A stretch of DNA of 64,000 nt from Leucothrix pacifica (GTDB lineage: Bacteria; Pseudomonadota; Gammaproteobacteria; Thiotrichales; Thiotrichaceae), in contig NZ_QGKM01000046.1 of NCBI RefSeq assembly GCF_003172875.1, positions 1 through 64,000 on the forward strand, given 5' to 3'. This document shows, piece by piece, positions 32,691-41,801 of the stretch (the stretch's first letter is position 1; every line of letters starts with the position of its first letter). The translations under genes and the position numbers were made by a program. Under the pieces are notes generated by a model. It was not told where the DNA came from. It searched no databases and saw nothing but the letters and a program-made list of their open reading frames with translations.

Positions 32691-33252
32691 TGAACTCTAT
32701 TTGGCAACATGCCGACTGGCCCAACTTCCGATATGCTGATCAGCTTATTCCTGCTAATCAGCTCTACCATTACGCGCAAAGTGCAGGGCGACTTAGCAAC
32801 CAGTTACAGGGGATTCCTGACGATCAGCGTTTGGATGCGTGTGTTGACCTTAACTCACCTTTGGTTTGTCACCATTCACCCATTTGATGATGGTAACGGA
32901 CGCATCGCTCGCGCATTAGCCGACCACGCGCTGGCACAAGACACACGTCAACCCGTTCTGCATAGCTTATCGACTGCCATTGAGCAGAATAAACAGGCCT
33001 ATTACGACCAGTTGGAGCAAACACCAAGCGGTGATGAATGAACGACAGCGGATGGTGGTGTCGGATTTGTTTAGTAATGGTGTCGATGGCGACCCGCGTT
33101 CGGTGAATCGAAATAAGTACGTGAAAAGGGCGAAGTGTTCACCGAGTACGGCACTGAGGGATTTGCAGGATCTGGTGGGTAAATCAGTGCTGGTGCAGTT
33201 GCCGGGGGAAGGGCGGAATACGCGATATGGTTTGAATTTGGGCGGTTACTAG
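32690..33252 (+). pseudogene. wrecked Fic-family gene
   Basis: Three frames together follow the intact Fic protein at 45945. The start MNSIWQHADWPNF through RLDACVDL is in frame one; THLWFVTIHPFDDGNGRIAR through YYDQLEQ is in a second; MNERQRMVVSDLFSNGVDGD to the end (NTRYGLNLGGY) is in a third. About 150 codons are missing between the first two blocks and about 45 between the last two. The Fic motif itself survives. The promoter and operator are intact, but no full product can be made. Confidence 0.85.
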
Positions 33253-33260
33253 TGCAAGAA

Positions 33261-33318
33261 TGATTGCTATATCCATCAAAATCGCTATATTGGCGTAAAA
33301 AGACAGATATATTCATCA
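33261..33318 (+). promoter_or_regulatory. paired operators of hipBA
   Basis: Two 18-bp sites of the form TGATNNATATATNNATCA, both degenerate, at 33261-33278 and 33301-33318 lie 40 bases apart just before ATG 33320. The dead hipB relic at 29079 has better-matching copies at the same spacing. HipB-type autorepression is the likely use. Confidence 0.5.
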
Positions 33319-33319
33319 T

Positions 33320-33559
33320 ATGCTAAACGACATCAGCCAAACAATCCGCTCGGCCCGCAAAGCGCGAGGCATGACACAGCAGCAGTTAGCGGAACTCACC
33401 CAACTGGATCGCACCACGATCGGCGCGCTTGAGCGCAATGACTATAATGACTTAGGCATCCGTAAGGTTGAGCGCGTTTTGATGGTGCTTGGCAAAACGC
33501 TGAATTGTGAAGATGTGGGTATGCCAACACTCGATGATCTGGTGAAACAGAATGGCTAA
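33320..33559 (+). CDS. hipB: HipB-like HTH antitoxin
   Basis: This 79-residue XRE-type protein has the helix-turn-helix RKARGMTQQQLAELTQLDRTTIGALERN at about 12-39 and a short C-terminal tail. It overlaps the HipA-like gene by eight bases, so the pair is co-translated. HipB neutralises the HipA kinase and represses the operon. A degraded copy of the gene and its control region lies at 29020-29220. Confidence 0.85.
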   Translation: MLNDISQTIRSARKARGMTQQQLAELTQLDRTTIGALERNDYNDLGIRKVERVLMVLGKTLNCEDVGMPTLDDLVKQNG

Positions 33560-34742
33560 TGCGGATGTTTATGTTGGAAAGCCGCAGGCAAAACAGGTTG
33601 GCTTGCTGGAGTCTCAACAAGGCCGCCATGTGTTTAGTTATCGGCATGACGCGTCGGAAGCGTTATCTGTAACCATGCCGTTGCGGGCAGAAAGCTATCA
33701 ATACGATGGCCTTCATCCAGTGTTCCAAATGAACCTGCCGGAAGGTGCCTTGCGTGAAGCATTGGAGCGAATGACGGCTAAGCAATATGGTAGTGATGAC
33801 TTAACCTTGCTGACGTTACTGGGGCAGAATCAAATTGGCCGTATCAGTTATGCGCGTTCAGGTGAGAGCTTGCCCAATCAGCAAGGCGAGTCTCTGACGT
33901 TGGATGCATTGCTGGGTAATAACGATGCGGATCTGTTTCGGTCTTTATTGCATCGATACGCGATGACCTCGGGCGTGGCTGGCGTACAACCGAAAGTGCT
34001 GCTGGATGTTCAGAAGCGTCTGACATTGCCTGTTGAGCACTACATCGTAAAAGGTTGGGGCGATGAGTATCCACATTTGGCGTGTAATGAATACATTTGC
34101 ATGAGCATCGCCAAGAACGCAGGTTTGACGGTGCCAGAGTTTTATTTGAGTGATAACGCGCAGCTTTTTGTCACGAAACGATTTGACCTTGATGAGAATG
34201 ACCAACCGCTTGGATTTGAGGACTTTTGCGTACTTCAGGGAAAAACCACCAAGCAAAAATATGACAGCTCTTTAGAGGCTTGCACCAACAGCTTGCGGCA
34301 GTTTGTTTCTCCTGAATATCAAGCAGAAGCATTGCGCGATTTTTACAAGCTACTCTATCTGAATGTCCGCATTCGAAACGGTGACGCACATCTTAAAAAC
34401 CACGGCATTATCTACAAAGACCTGAAGGGGTATCGTGCCGGTGGCTTTCCTGAACAAACGAGAATTGCTGCACCAGTTTTTGATTTGGTCAGTACTGTGC
34501 CGTATTTGCCGCAGGACTCGATGGCATTAACACTGACGGGCAGTAAACGCTGGCCGAAGATGAAGGTGCTGGAGCGTTTTGGGATGCAGCATTGTGGGTT
34601 GAAGGCTGAGGCCTGTGAAGCGATTTATGATGACGTGGAGCAGGCGATTGTAGCCGTCAAATCAGAGCTAGAGGCGTTGGCGGATAAGTTTTCCGGGTTT
34701 GCGCCAATTGCTGAGAAAATGGCTGGGTTGTTTGAGGGTTAA
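33552..34742 (+). CDS. hipA: HipA-like serine/threonine kinase toxin
   Basis: This 396-residue protein has the N-terminal HipA subdomain (VYVGKPQAKQVGLLE, and FQMNLPEGALREALE near 60-75). The kinase core has AGVQPKVLL, HYIVKGWGDEYPHLACNEY, LFVTKRFDLDEN, and the catalytic loop RNGDAHLKNHGIIY. HipA phosphorylates a translation factor such as glutamyl-tRNA synthetase and causes dormancy. Length and layout suggest a complete, active kinase. It is downstream of hipB with overlap. Confidence 0.88.
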   Translation: MANADVYVGKPQAKQVGLLESQQGRHVFSYRHDASEALSVTMPLRAESYQYDGLHPVFQMNLPEGALREALERMTAKQYGSDDLTLLTLLGQNQIGRISYARSGESLPNQQGESLTLDALLGNNDADLFRSLLHRYAMTSGVAGVQPKVLLDVQKRLTLPVEHYIVKGWGDEYPHLACNEYICMSIAKNAGLTVPEFYLSDNAQLFVTKRFDLDENDQPLGFEDFCVLQGKTTKQKYDSSLEACTNSLRQFVSPEYQAEALRDFYKLLYLNVRIRNGDAHLKNHGIIYKDLKGYRAGGFPEQTRIAAPVFDLVSTVPYLPQDSMALTLTGSKRWPKMKVLERFGMQHCGLKAEACEAIYDDVEQAIVAVKSELEALADKFSGFAPIAEKMAGLFEG

Positions 34743-34778
34743 TGTTCGATAGAGTAACTGGCTGGGTTGTGTTGGAAA

Positions 34779-36125
34779 CTATTTTCCTTGAACAAACCAA
34801 TCCAAATAATCTTCCAGCTGACCAGCTAGAAAGTAAGGAAGGTTCAGTAATTGATACTCTTTCCCAGCCAGTGTTTTCACTGTTTCTACATTGAGCGGCC
34901 CAGCATACAAACGCACTGCCCAGTGGTGCTCGGCGTGATCTATAAAAGAATGCAATGAGCGCAGTCGTCCCGTAGCCCCAGACTTCACTTCGATAGGAAT
35001 AGCGTTATTTCTATGTGCCAATATAAAGTCTACCTCAGCGTTGGACTGACGCTTTTCACGCACCCAGAAGTAGGGCGAAAACAGCATTGAGTCATGACTG
35101 GCTAGTAGTTCTTGGCCAACTAAATGCTCGATAATTCTGCCACCATACAACGAGTTCAAATCGTTGCTGCCAAAAACTTCTGTCTGAATACCAGAGAAAA
35201 AATTCACTAAACCAGTATCCAGCAGTTGTAACTTGGGTGATTTTTTTAAGTTCGGCGTCAATGGTAGTTGAGTACTGGTGACAGGATAAATACGGCGCAG
35301 CAGTAATGCCTTTTCAAGCACAAGCATAGCCTCTGAAATATCTTTAGAGCTGTATTTAGATTGTCCAAAACCTGCCATTTTGATGCGATTACCTGCTTCA
35401 TGGAATGCGCTTTGAATGACATGGCGAATGACCGCAGCTTTAGAATCTTTGCTAGCGTACTTTTCAACATCATCAAGGTAGGCTGTGATCAGGCTTTCAT
35501 AGATGCTTTTGAGTGGTGCTAAATTTTTTGATTCGGCGTAGCGTTGAACCACCTCAGGCATACCGCCTATGAGTGTGTAGCGATGGAATAATTTGAGTAA
35601 TTTATCGTGAGCAAATGCAGGTAAAGGGATGCGATGAAGCATTTCCACTGCTTGAGTTTCTTCGGTTGCCACCAGAAATTCTTCAAAGCTTAGTGGGTGC
35701 ATTCGTAAGTATTCGACTCGACCCACTGGAAAGCTAATATGCCGATCGAGCAGGCTTTCCAATAGTGATCCTGCGGCAATGACGTGTAGGTGGTTTAACG
35801 TTTCGTAAAAGTAACGCAGTACCGCGACGGCTTCGGGTGAGCTTTGAATCTCGTCGATAAACAACAAGGTTTGGCTTTTTTGCGGGTCTTTATCTTTTAG
35901 GAAACAGATGGCTTCGAATAGCTCTTGTGCTGTATATCCTTGCTCGAATAAGTGGCGGTCTTCCTCAAGTTCGAGGTTTAAGTAAATGTATTGCTCGAAG
36001 CTTTCAGCCAATATTGAGACGGCTGTGGTTTTGCCGACTTGTCGTGCACCACGCAGGATTAAAGGCTTGCGGTGGGGCTTTTCAGACCACTTCGTGAGTG
36101 AGTGTAGTATGCTTCGGTTAAACAT
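34779..36125 (-). CDS. AAA_14/DUF4143 ATPase, second copy
   Basis: This 448-residue ATPase has Walker A GARQVGKTT at 26-34, Walker B LLFIDEIQ near 88-95, a GSLLESLL sensor segment, and a DUF4143 C-terminal part with a nuclease-like pattern (AEVDFILAHRNNAIPIEVKSG). It is more divergent and longer than the copies at 8679 and 48174. It is convergent with hipA and monocistronic. Family function is unknown; the frequent accessory location suggests a role in mobile DNA or defence. Confidence 0.85.
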   Translation of the reverse strand: MFNRSILHSLTKWSEKPHRKPLILRGARQVGKTTAVSILAESFEQYIYLNLELEEDRHLFEQGYTAQELFEAICFLKDKDPQKSQTLLFIDEIQSSPEAVAVLRYFYETLNHLHVIAAGSLLESLLDRHISFPVGRVEYLRMHPLSFEEFLVATEETQAVEMLHRIPLPAFAHDKLLKLFHRYTLIGGMPEVVQRYAESKNLAPLKSIYESLITAYLDDVEKYASKDSKAAVIRHVIQSAFHEAGNRIKMAGFGQSKYSSKDISEAMLVLEKALLLRRIYPVTSTQLPLTPNLKKSPKLQLLDTGLVNFFSGIQTEVFGSNDLNSLYGGRIIEHLVGQELLASHDSMLFSPYFWVREKRQSNAEVDFILAHRNNAIPIEVKSGATGRLRSLHSFIDHAEHHWAVRLYAGPLNVETVKTLAGKEYQLLNLPYFLAGQLEDYLDWFVQGK

Positions 36126-36331
36126 ATTTTCCTAAAGTAAGGGTTATTTATAGTTTAAAATAGCACAAAGTAATTGATAAATTCTTATTAAATTTGACTA
36201 GAGTAAGAGATATTTTTTTGGTTAGTGATTGAGGCTTGGGCAGCCAATGTAATGCGGGTTATTGTTGTTAATATTTCTGTATGGCCCTTCGCATGCTATT
36301 CTTTCTTTAAGTCCGATTACGTGAGGCCAAC

Positions 36332-36901
36332 ATGCAACAAGCACCACTTCTACCAATCAGCCCAGAAGACTACCTCCGTGGAGAGCGCGACGGTGATGTG
36401 CGCCACGAGTATGTGGATGGCCAAGTTTATGCGATGGCTGGAGCGGGTGAAAATCACAATATTATCGCCCTAAACATCGCTACCGAGCTTCGTAGAGCCG
36501 CACGTGGCACCGATTGTCGTGCTTTTATCTCGGATATGAAATTACGCCTTGCAGAACTGAACCGGTTTTATTATCCCGATATTTTGTTGGCTTGTGATCC
36601 CGACGATAATAACGCTTATTTCAAAGAACATCCTTGCCTCATCGTTGAAGTGCTTTCACCTTCTACTGAAGCCACTGACCGGCGCGAAAAACTGCATGCC
36701 TATCAGCAGATTGCATCGTTAAAAGAGTATGTTTTAGTCTCTCAGGAAGCGCAGCGAATTGAGTTGTACCGGCGCAGTGAGGATCACTGGCAGTATTATT
36801 TACTGGATGATCCGGCGGATATTCTACAACTTGAGTGTTTGGATTTGGCGCTTGGTATGGGAGTGGTGTATGAGGATGTGTTTGAACTGCAGGAGCAGTG
36901 A
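36332..36901 (+). CDS. Uma2-family endonuclease, second copy
   Basis: This 189-residue DUF820 protein starts QQAPLLPISPEDYLRGERDG, with GQVYAMAGAGENHNII, SDMKLRL, FYYPDILLAC and CLIVEVLSPSTEATDRR. The fold and putative metal residues match the paralogue at 32015, but identity is moderate at protein level, so this is not a recent duplication. It is monocistronic in front of the decayed antitoxin gene. The role of the family is not known. Confidence 0.9.
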   Translation: MQQAPLLPISPEDYLRGERDGDVRHEYVDGQVYAMAGAGENHNIIALNIATELRRAARGTDCRAFISDMKLRLAELNRFYYPDILLACDPDDNNAYFKEHPCLIVEVLSPSTEATDRREKLHAYQQIASLKEYVLVSQEAQRIELYRRSEDHWQYYLLDDPADILQLECLDLALGMGVVYEDVFELQEQ

Positions 36902-36946
36902 GTAAACTAAATTGAAGTGAAGTGACTTTGTGAAGGAGTGGTAACA

Positions 36947-37230
36947 ATGGAAAAGATATTATTTGAAGACCTAAAACAGAGTCTAAAAGAAGCCAAAGCA
37001 ATCAGAGCAGGGGAGATGAATGCCTCTCGCCGGTTTACAGTTAACTCTATTGATATAAAAGCAGTACCGGCTAAACTGGCTTGTCCCAGAATGAATTTGC
37101 TTAGATGATTCAGATCAGTACCCGCTCACTGCAGAACTGGGAGCAAAGCGATGTAACCCAACTGGGCCAGTAGCAAGGTTCCTATTTACTCAAAGATAGT
37201 TCTACCATTCTTATCGCTTTGAGCCGGCAA
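36947..37230 (+). pseudogene. decayed HTH antitoxin gene (NadS/HigA type)
   Basis: ATG 36947 has a good AGGAG (36934-36938) and reads MEKILFEDLKQSLKEAKAIR, then a segment like the VKAVR linker of NadS-type antitoxins. Frameshifts follow: the HTH remains visible in other frames (ISTRSLQNWEQS near 37111-37146), with stops. The intact frame ends at 37108 after 53 codons. No toxin gene is adjacent. Confidence 0.65.
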
Positions 37231-37336
37231 TCAAAGCGCTCCTAGATAATATTCCAGTAATCTACTTTCAGCCAATCCTCTCATTGGTTTATAATATGAT
37301 GCTATTATGATGAAAATATAGGTAAAAGGTTTTATT

Positions 37337-37963
37337 TTGTATTTGAGAATTGATGCGTTTTTTGTATTCGCAATTGCTCTCGGAGTGGTTGCCTGCGGTG
37401 GAGGGTCTGATGGGGGAGGCTCTGACTCTGAAACAACAGAGATTACTCCGCCAACAATAGTTCCACCAGAGGGGGATAACTCTCTGAGTAATGAGCTCAC
37501 TTTGAGTTTATTGGAGGGTGTATGGCAAGGCTCGCTAACTTCCTTTTTGGAAGGCACAGATACCAAACAGTGTGAATGGGATCTCACATTAAACTTAACA
37601 TCTAGACAAGTTCAAGGTAGTGGCGAAGTCCTAAATGGTGTTTTTTATGGTGATGTATCCGCAGAGCTGCTTTACGCCTTCGGTGAGGAAAGTGAGCACT
37701 GCATTTCGGATAGCTTTGAGCTTGATTGGAGCGCTTTTTGTTACAGTGCTTGGTATAAAAGCTATGTTCCCTCAGCTTTTATAGCTGCTGACTATACTTG
37801 TTTGAATGATATGGATCGTTTGGGTGGAGAGAATGTCGATCTGTATAGATCAAGCAAACTCAGCTATTTCCTAAATAAGTCGCGCCTAACATATGATGAA
37901 ACAACTATCACAATTGGTAGGCGTAATCGTGATGATACGAAAATGATTTTAGAAAGGCAGTGA
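37337..37963 (+). CDS. putative lipoprotein of unknown function
   Basis: This 208-residue protein has a signal segment FFVFAIALGVVAC, with Cys20 as a likely lipidation site, followed by a GGGSDGGGSDSE linker typical of outer-membrane lipoproteins. The body has five or six further cysteines (TKQCEWDL, HCISD, AFCYS, YTCLND). It starts at TTG 37337 with AAAGG upstream. No domain is recognised. It is monocistronic. The low GC and lack of relatives that I know suggest an accessory gene. Confidence 0.55.
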   Translation: MYLRIDAFFVFAIALGVVACGGGSDGGGSDSETTEITPPTIVPPEGDNSLSNELTLSLLEGVWQGSLTSFLEGTDTKQCEWDLTLNLTSRQVQGSGEVLNGVFYGDVSAELLYAFGEESEHCISDSFELDWSAFCYSAWYKSYVPSAFIAADYTCLNDMDRLGGENVDLYRSSKLSYFLNKSRLTYDETTITIGRRNRDDTKMILERQ

Positions 37964-38172
37964 CATAGATTATTCAAACTATCGAAGTGGATACACACAT
38001 TCACAAAAGTGAGAAGTTGGCGAGATTATGTTCATGGGTTTACCTGAAATGGTTTCAAGCCTTAATGTACGAGAGTAAGTGATCGGGCTTCCATATCATC
38101 AAAGAAACTCTGTGAGCTCTGAAAACTAGCATGTAAGATAAATTGTGAAATGTCAGCTCAGGATTAGAATTA

Positions 38173-40074
38173 ATGAAGAAATCGTACCCTAGTATTTTGA
38201 TGCTACTTATTTCAATAGTCCCGTCTATTTGTGTGAGTGAGCAAACGATTCCTATCGAGGCATCCAAAGTAGAATCGACAGATGAATTAGGTAGTGCCTC
38301 GGCTCAGTATTCAATTGGTAAGCAGTATTTTAATGGGGCCGGAGTTGAGCAAAGCTATAAAACAGCCTTAGATTGGTTCATAAAAGCAGCTGCACAAGAT
38401 CATGCAAACGCTCAAGCCTTTTTGGGTTATATGTACCGGAATGGTTTCGGAGTTGAGCAAAGCTATAAAACTGCCTTAGATTGGTATACAAAAGCGGCTC
38501 GGCAAGACAATGCAAACGCTCAATCCTCTTTAGGCTATATGTACAGGAAAGGTCTCGGAGTTGAGCGAAGTTACAAAACTGCTTTAGATTGGTATATGAA
38601 AGCGGCTGAGCAAAACTATGCTAAGGCTCAATCCTCTTTAGGTGATATGTATTATAAAGGACTCGGAGTTGAGCAAAGCTACAAAACAGCCTTAGATTGG
38701 TATACAAAAGCGGCCGAGCAAAATTATGCAAAAGCTCAATCCTCTTTAGGCTATTTGTACTATGAAGGGCTTGGAGTTGAGCAAAGCTACAAAACTGCCT
38801 TAGCTTGGTATACAAAGGCGGCTGAGCAAAATCATGCAAACGCTCAATACTATTTGGGCTTCATGTACAGGGATGGTCTCGGAGTTGAGCAAAGCTACAA
38901 GATCGCCTTAGATTGGTATACAAAAGCCGCTGAGCAAAACTATGCATACGCTCAATCCTCTTTAGGCTATTTGTACTATAAAGGACTTGGAGTTGAGCAA
39001 AGCTACAAAACTGCCTTAGACTGGTATAAAAAAGCGGCTGAGCAAAACTATGCAAAAACTCAACACTATTTGGGTTTCATGTACCAGGATGGTCTCGGAG
39101 TTGAGCAAAATTACAAAACTGCCCTAGATTGGTATACAAAAGCCGCTGAGCAAAACTATGCAAACGCTCAATCCTCTTTAGGCTATATGTACTTTAAAGG
39201 ACTCGAAGTTGAGCAAAGCTACAAGGTTGCCCTAGGTTGGTATACAAAAGCGGCCGAGCAAAACTATGCAAAAGCTCAGTTCGGTCTAGGCTATATGTAT
39301 TATAAAGGACTCGGAGTTGGGCAAAGCTACAAAACTGCCCTGGATTGGTACACGAAAGCGGCCGAGCAAAACTATGTAAAAGCTCAGTTAGGCCTAGGCT
39401 ATATGTACTATAAAGGACTCGGAGTAGGGCAAAGCTACAAAACTGCCCTAGATTGGTATAAGAAAGCGGCTGAGCAAGACAATGCAGATGCTCAATCCCG
39501 TTTAGGCGCTATGTACTATAAAGGATTCGGAGTTGAGCAAAGCTACAAAACTGCCATAGATTGGTATGAGAAATCAGCCAAACAAGGTAATAACGAAGCT
39601 CAGTTTAGCTTGGGTAATGCATATGAAAGTGGAGAAGGCAGGCCCCCTGACCTTGCGAGAGCATTTGAGTGGTATGAAAAATCTGCCAAACAAGGAAATG
39701 CTAGATCTCAGTTGCAGCTTGGCTTTTTTTATAGAAATGGTTACGGTGTATTGAAAAATTTGAAGAAGTCTTTCTATTGGTTTGAAAAATCAGCCGCACA
39801 GGGCAATGCAGATGCTGAAACACAAATTGGCATTTCGTACTTAAGCGGTGAAGGCGTTCTCAAAGATTACAAATTAGCCTTGAAGTGGTTTTATAAGGCT
39901 GCAAATAAGAATGAAGTGTATGCTCAATTTCTCATCGGAACCATGTACTGTGAAGGGCAAGGCGTCAGAAAAGACCTTCACGAATGTGCCTTATGGGTCA
40001 AAAAGTCCTATGAAAATGGTTTATCTGTAGCTGCTGAAACTTGGAATGAATATGAGTTGTGGAATCATATTTGA
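38173..40074 (+). CDS. secreted Sel1-repeat (TPR-like) protein
   Basis: This 633-residue protein has an N-terminal signal peptide (SILMLLISIVPSICVS). Sixteen 36-residue Sel1-like repeats follow, of the form G-hydrophobic-GVEQSYKTALDWYTKAAEQ. About twelve consecutive repeats (residues 55-486) are nearly identical; the last four have diverged. Sel1 repeats form alpha-helical solenoids that bind proteins, here probably in the periplasm. The repeats are also conserved at DNA level, so the copy number may vary between strains. It is monocistronic in an accessory setting, and its partner is unknown. Confidence 0.85.
   Translation: MKKSYPSILMLLISIVPSICVSEQTIPIEASKVESTDELGSASAQYSIGKQYFNGAGVEQSYKTALDWFIKAAAQDHANAQAFLGYMYRNGFGVEQSYKTALDWYTKAARQDNANAQSSLGYMYRKGLGVERSYKTALDWYMKAAEQNYAKAQSSLGDMYYKGLGVEQSYKTALDWYTKAAEQNYAKAQSSLGYLYYEGLGVEQSYKTALAWYTKAAEQNHANAQYYLGFMYRDGLGVEQSYKIALDWYTKAAEQNYAYAQSSLGYLYYKGLGVEQSYKTALDWYKKAAEQNYAKTQHYLGFMYQDGLGVEQNYKTALDWYTKAAEQNYANAQSSLGYMYFKGLEVEQSYKVALGWYTKAAEQNYAKAQFGLGYMYYKGLGVGQSYKTALDWYTKAAEQNYVKAQLGLGYMYYKGLGVGQSYKTALDWYKKAAEQDNADAQSRLGAMYYKGFGVEQSYKTAIDWYEKSAKQGNNEAQFSLGNAYESGEGRPPDLARAFEWYEKSAKQGNARSQLQLGFFYRNGYGVLKNLKKSFYWFEKSAAQGNADAETQIGISYLSGEGVLKDYKLALKWFYKAANKNEVYAQFLIGTMYCEGQGVRKDLHECALWVKKSYENGLSVAAETWNEYELWNHI
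38335..39630 (+). repeat. tandem 108-bp repeats, about 12 units, inside the Sel1 gene
   Basis: The units differ by few bases, and some variants alternate (YLGFMY units interspersed with SSLGY units), which points to amplification of multi-unit blocks. Unit length is a multiple of three, so gains and losses keep the frame. Confidence 0.9.
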
Positions 40075-40733
40075 GAAACTAGGGAATCTCTAAATACTCC
40101 TCTATTTGGTAAATTGATCTGGGCCATCAACAGAATGAGCAGGAATTGCCTAATTTTTTGAGGTGTAGCTATTCACCATAAAGCGAGATACGTGACCATT
40201 TAAAGTATGTGAAATATCGGTAATGGCTTAGCAATATAGTGTTAGCTCCAAAAAAGATTTTCTATTAAGTTTGTTCGAAGCTCTTAGATGAGTTCCATGG
40301 TTTAGTCATTTTGAGTGAATCGGTCTACTGGTAGCTTAGCAAATATTTGTCTGACATTTTAATATAGAATAATAGTTAGCACATAAATAAAACGATACAA
40401 ATTGAAATATTTCAAGATTATGTAATTAAAAACTTACTACATAAAAATTCTAAGTTGGTACTTAGTTTTCGTTTTTTTAATTCCTGATACATTTTTTGAT
40501 GAGCAATATTTTTTGGCGTTATAGAACTGAAGAAGATACGGATGATGCTATTTTTGTGAAAACATACAAGCCTAGTGTTTATGGGTTGGGAGATACAATA
40601 AAACTCGAAGTAAGCTCAATTTATTTCTACGAAGAATATATTGAAAATAGGATGGTTTGTAAGATTCCGCATCAGACCTTTATTCTTAATAACCTATAAT
40701 TATGATTTTCCCCAGAAAAAACAATTTCTGGCT
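40075..40733. other. AT-rich intergenic stretch with one doubtful small frame
   Basis: No gene can be supported. A plus-strand frame 40496-40699 (67 codons, TTG or ATG 40499) lacks a ribosome site and known motif. A weak hairpin (CCAGAAA/TTTCTGG, 40712-40731) lies right after the stop of the AbiGi-like gene on the minus strand but has no T-run. Confidence 0.35.
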
Positions 40734-41462
40734 CTACATATCTCGTCTGATACTTTCCAAAGAAATAACTCTCGAAAATAGAATTTTTAAGTCTGCACTT
40801 GGATAATGGTCTAATTGGTTTTGCATAAAGTTAATAATATTAGGAATATCGCTATCTTTAGGAACAAACACATAGGAGACATCTGATGGCACAAATTTAA
40901 GTGACGAAAACTCTCGTGTCTTAGCATGTTTTTCCTCCAGTATGTTTTTTTCCTCAAACTGATCGCGACGAAGGTAGTTGGTTACTTCATCATGAGAGGG
41001 AACGAATCTCCACTCGGACTCCTGATAAAAATCTTTCTCTACAGGTACCCCCTCTTGAATCATTTTTCCTACAGTTGGTTTTGAATGAGCTATTAGGTAT
41101 CTAGAGTCATCAGCAGGAGTATTTTCTTCGGCTTTAGTATTTTTAGTGTGTTTAAAAATTCGTTTCACACAACTGGACAAAGCACTGCCACTAGAAATAT
41201 AAATAAGAGGATTAAGATTGTTTTTTTCAGCCCATGCTTTGGATAGACCAATACCATATGAACCATAAGAATCAACATGGTCATTAATACGAGCTAATGG
41301 GATATCGCAAAAACACACCATTGGAAAAGCCACAAAATCCTTACCTCCTTGCCATTGAATATCTTCAAGGCAATACCTTGGCCAAAATCCATTTTTCATA
41401 ATATCGAAGAGTATTTCTTCATTTTTTGTGAAGTGAAATAAACTGTTTGAGCGAGGTCGCAT
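40734..41462 (-). CDS. AbiGi-like abortive-infection protein
   Basis: This 242-residue protein begins RPRSNSLFHFTKNEEILFDI, followed by KNGFWPRYCLEDI, FVAFPMVCFCDIPLARINDH and YGSYGIGLSKAWA. This is the N-terminal pattern I associate with the AbiGi family (PF10899), the antitoxin-like half of the lactococcal AbiG abortive phage-resistance system. The usual AbiGii partner is not adjacent. The nearest neighbour, a HerA-like ATPase, is divergent, 339 bases away. It may be an orphan or work with another partner. Confidence 0.65.
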   Translation of the reverse strand: MRPRSNSLFHFTKNEEILFDIMKNGFWPRYCLEDIQWQGGKDFVAFPMVCFCDIPLARINDHVDSYGSYGIGLSKAWAEKNNLNPLIYISSGSALSSCVKRIFKHTKNTKAEENTPADDSRYLIAHSKPTVGKMIQEGVPVEKDFYQESEWRFVPSHDEVTNYLRRDQFEEKNILEEKHAKTREFSSLKFVPSDVSYVFVPKDSDIPNIINFMQNQLDHYPSADLKILFSRVISLESIRRDM

Positions 41463-41801
41463 AATTCCCCTGTAGAGTTAATTGTATGTTCGGCGGGCGA
41501 TTATATGGGTTTTCAGGAATAAGTAAGTACATCTAAACTATTGATTCAACATTAATTAAAAATTTCAGTGACTTTAGGTTAAAGTCGAAAAGATTGTTTA
41601 AATTAACTTAATGGTTGTTTGGCAGGCATCATAGCACAAATATTGAGTGGTATGTCCGTTTTTAATCGAAAAGCTCAGCCACTAACCCCGACAAGTCAGT
41701 TCATTAAGCCCGCCAAAACCAACCCCACCCAAACCAAAGACAAATCCCCCAATCATGCGCTATCATCACCCCTAATAAAACTCAAATAACGGGGAACAAA
41801 A
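41463..41801. other. intergenic region between the AbiGi-like and HerA-like genes
   Basis: No gene is supported. It must carry both divergent promoters, but I found no clear hexamer pair. GGGGAAC just before ATG 41802 is a weak ribosome site. Confidence 0.35.

Noticed and set aside
38335-39630. Regular repeats of 108 bp that could suggest a CRISPR-like or satellite array
   Set aside because: They have no unique spacers and encode a continuous Sel1 solenoid in one frame.
40496-40699. 67-codon frame in the AT-rich gap
   Set aside because: No ribosome site, no family resemblance, and frames of this size arise often in such sequence.
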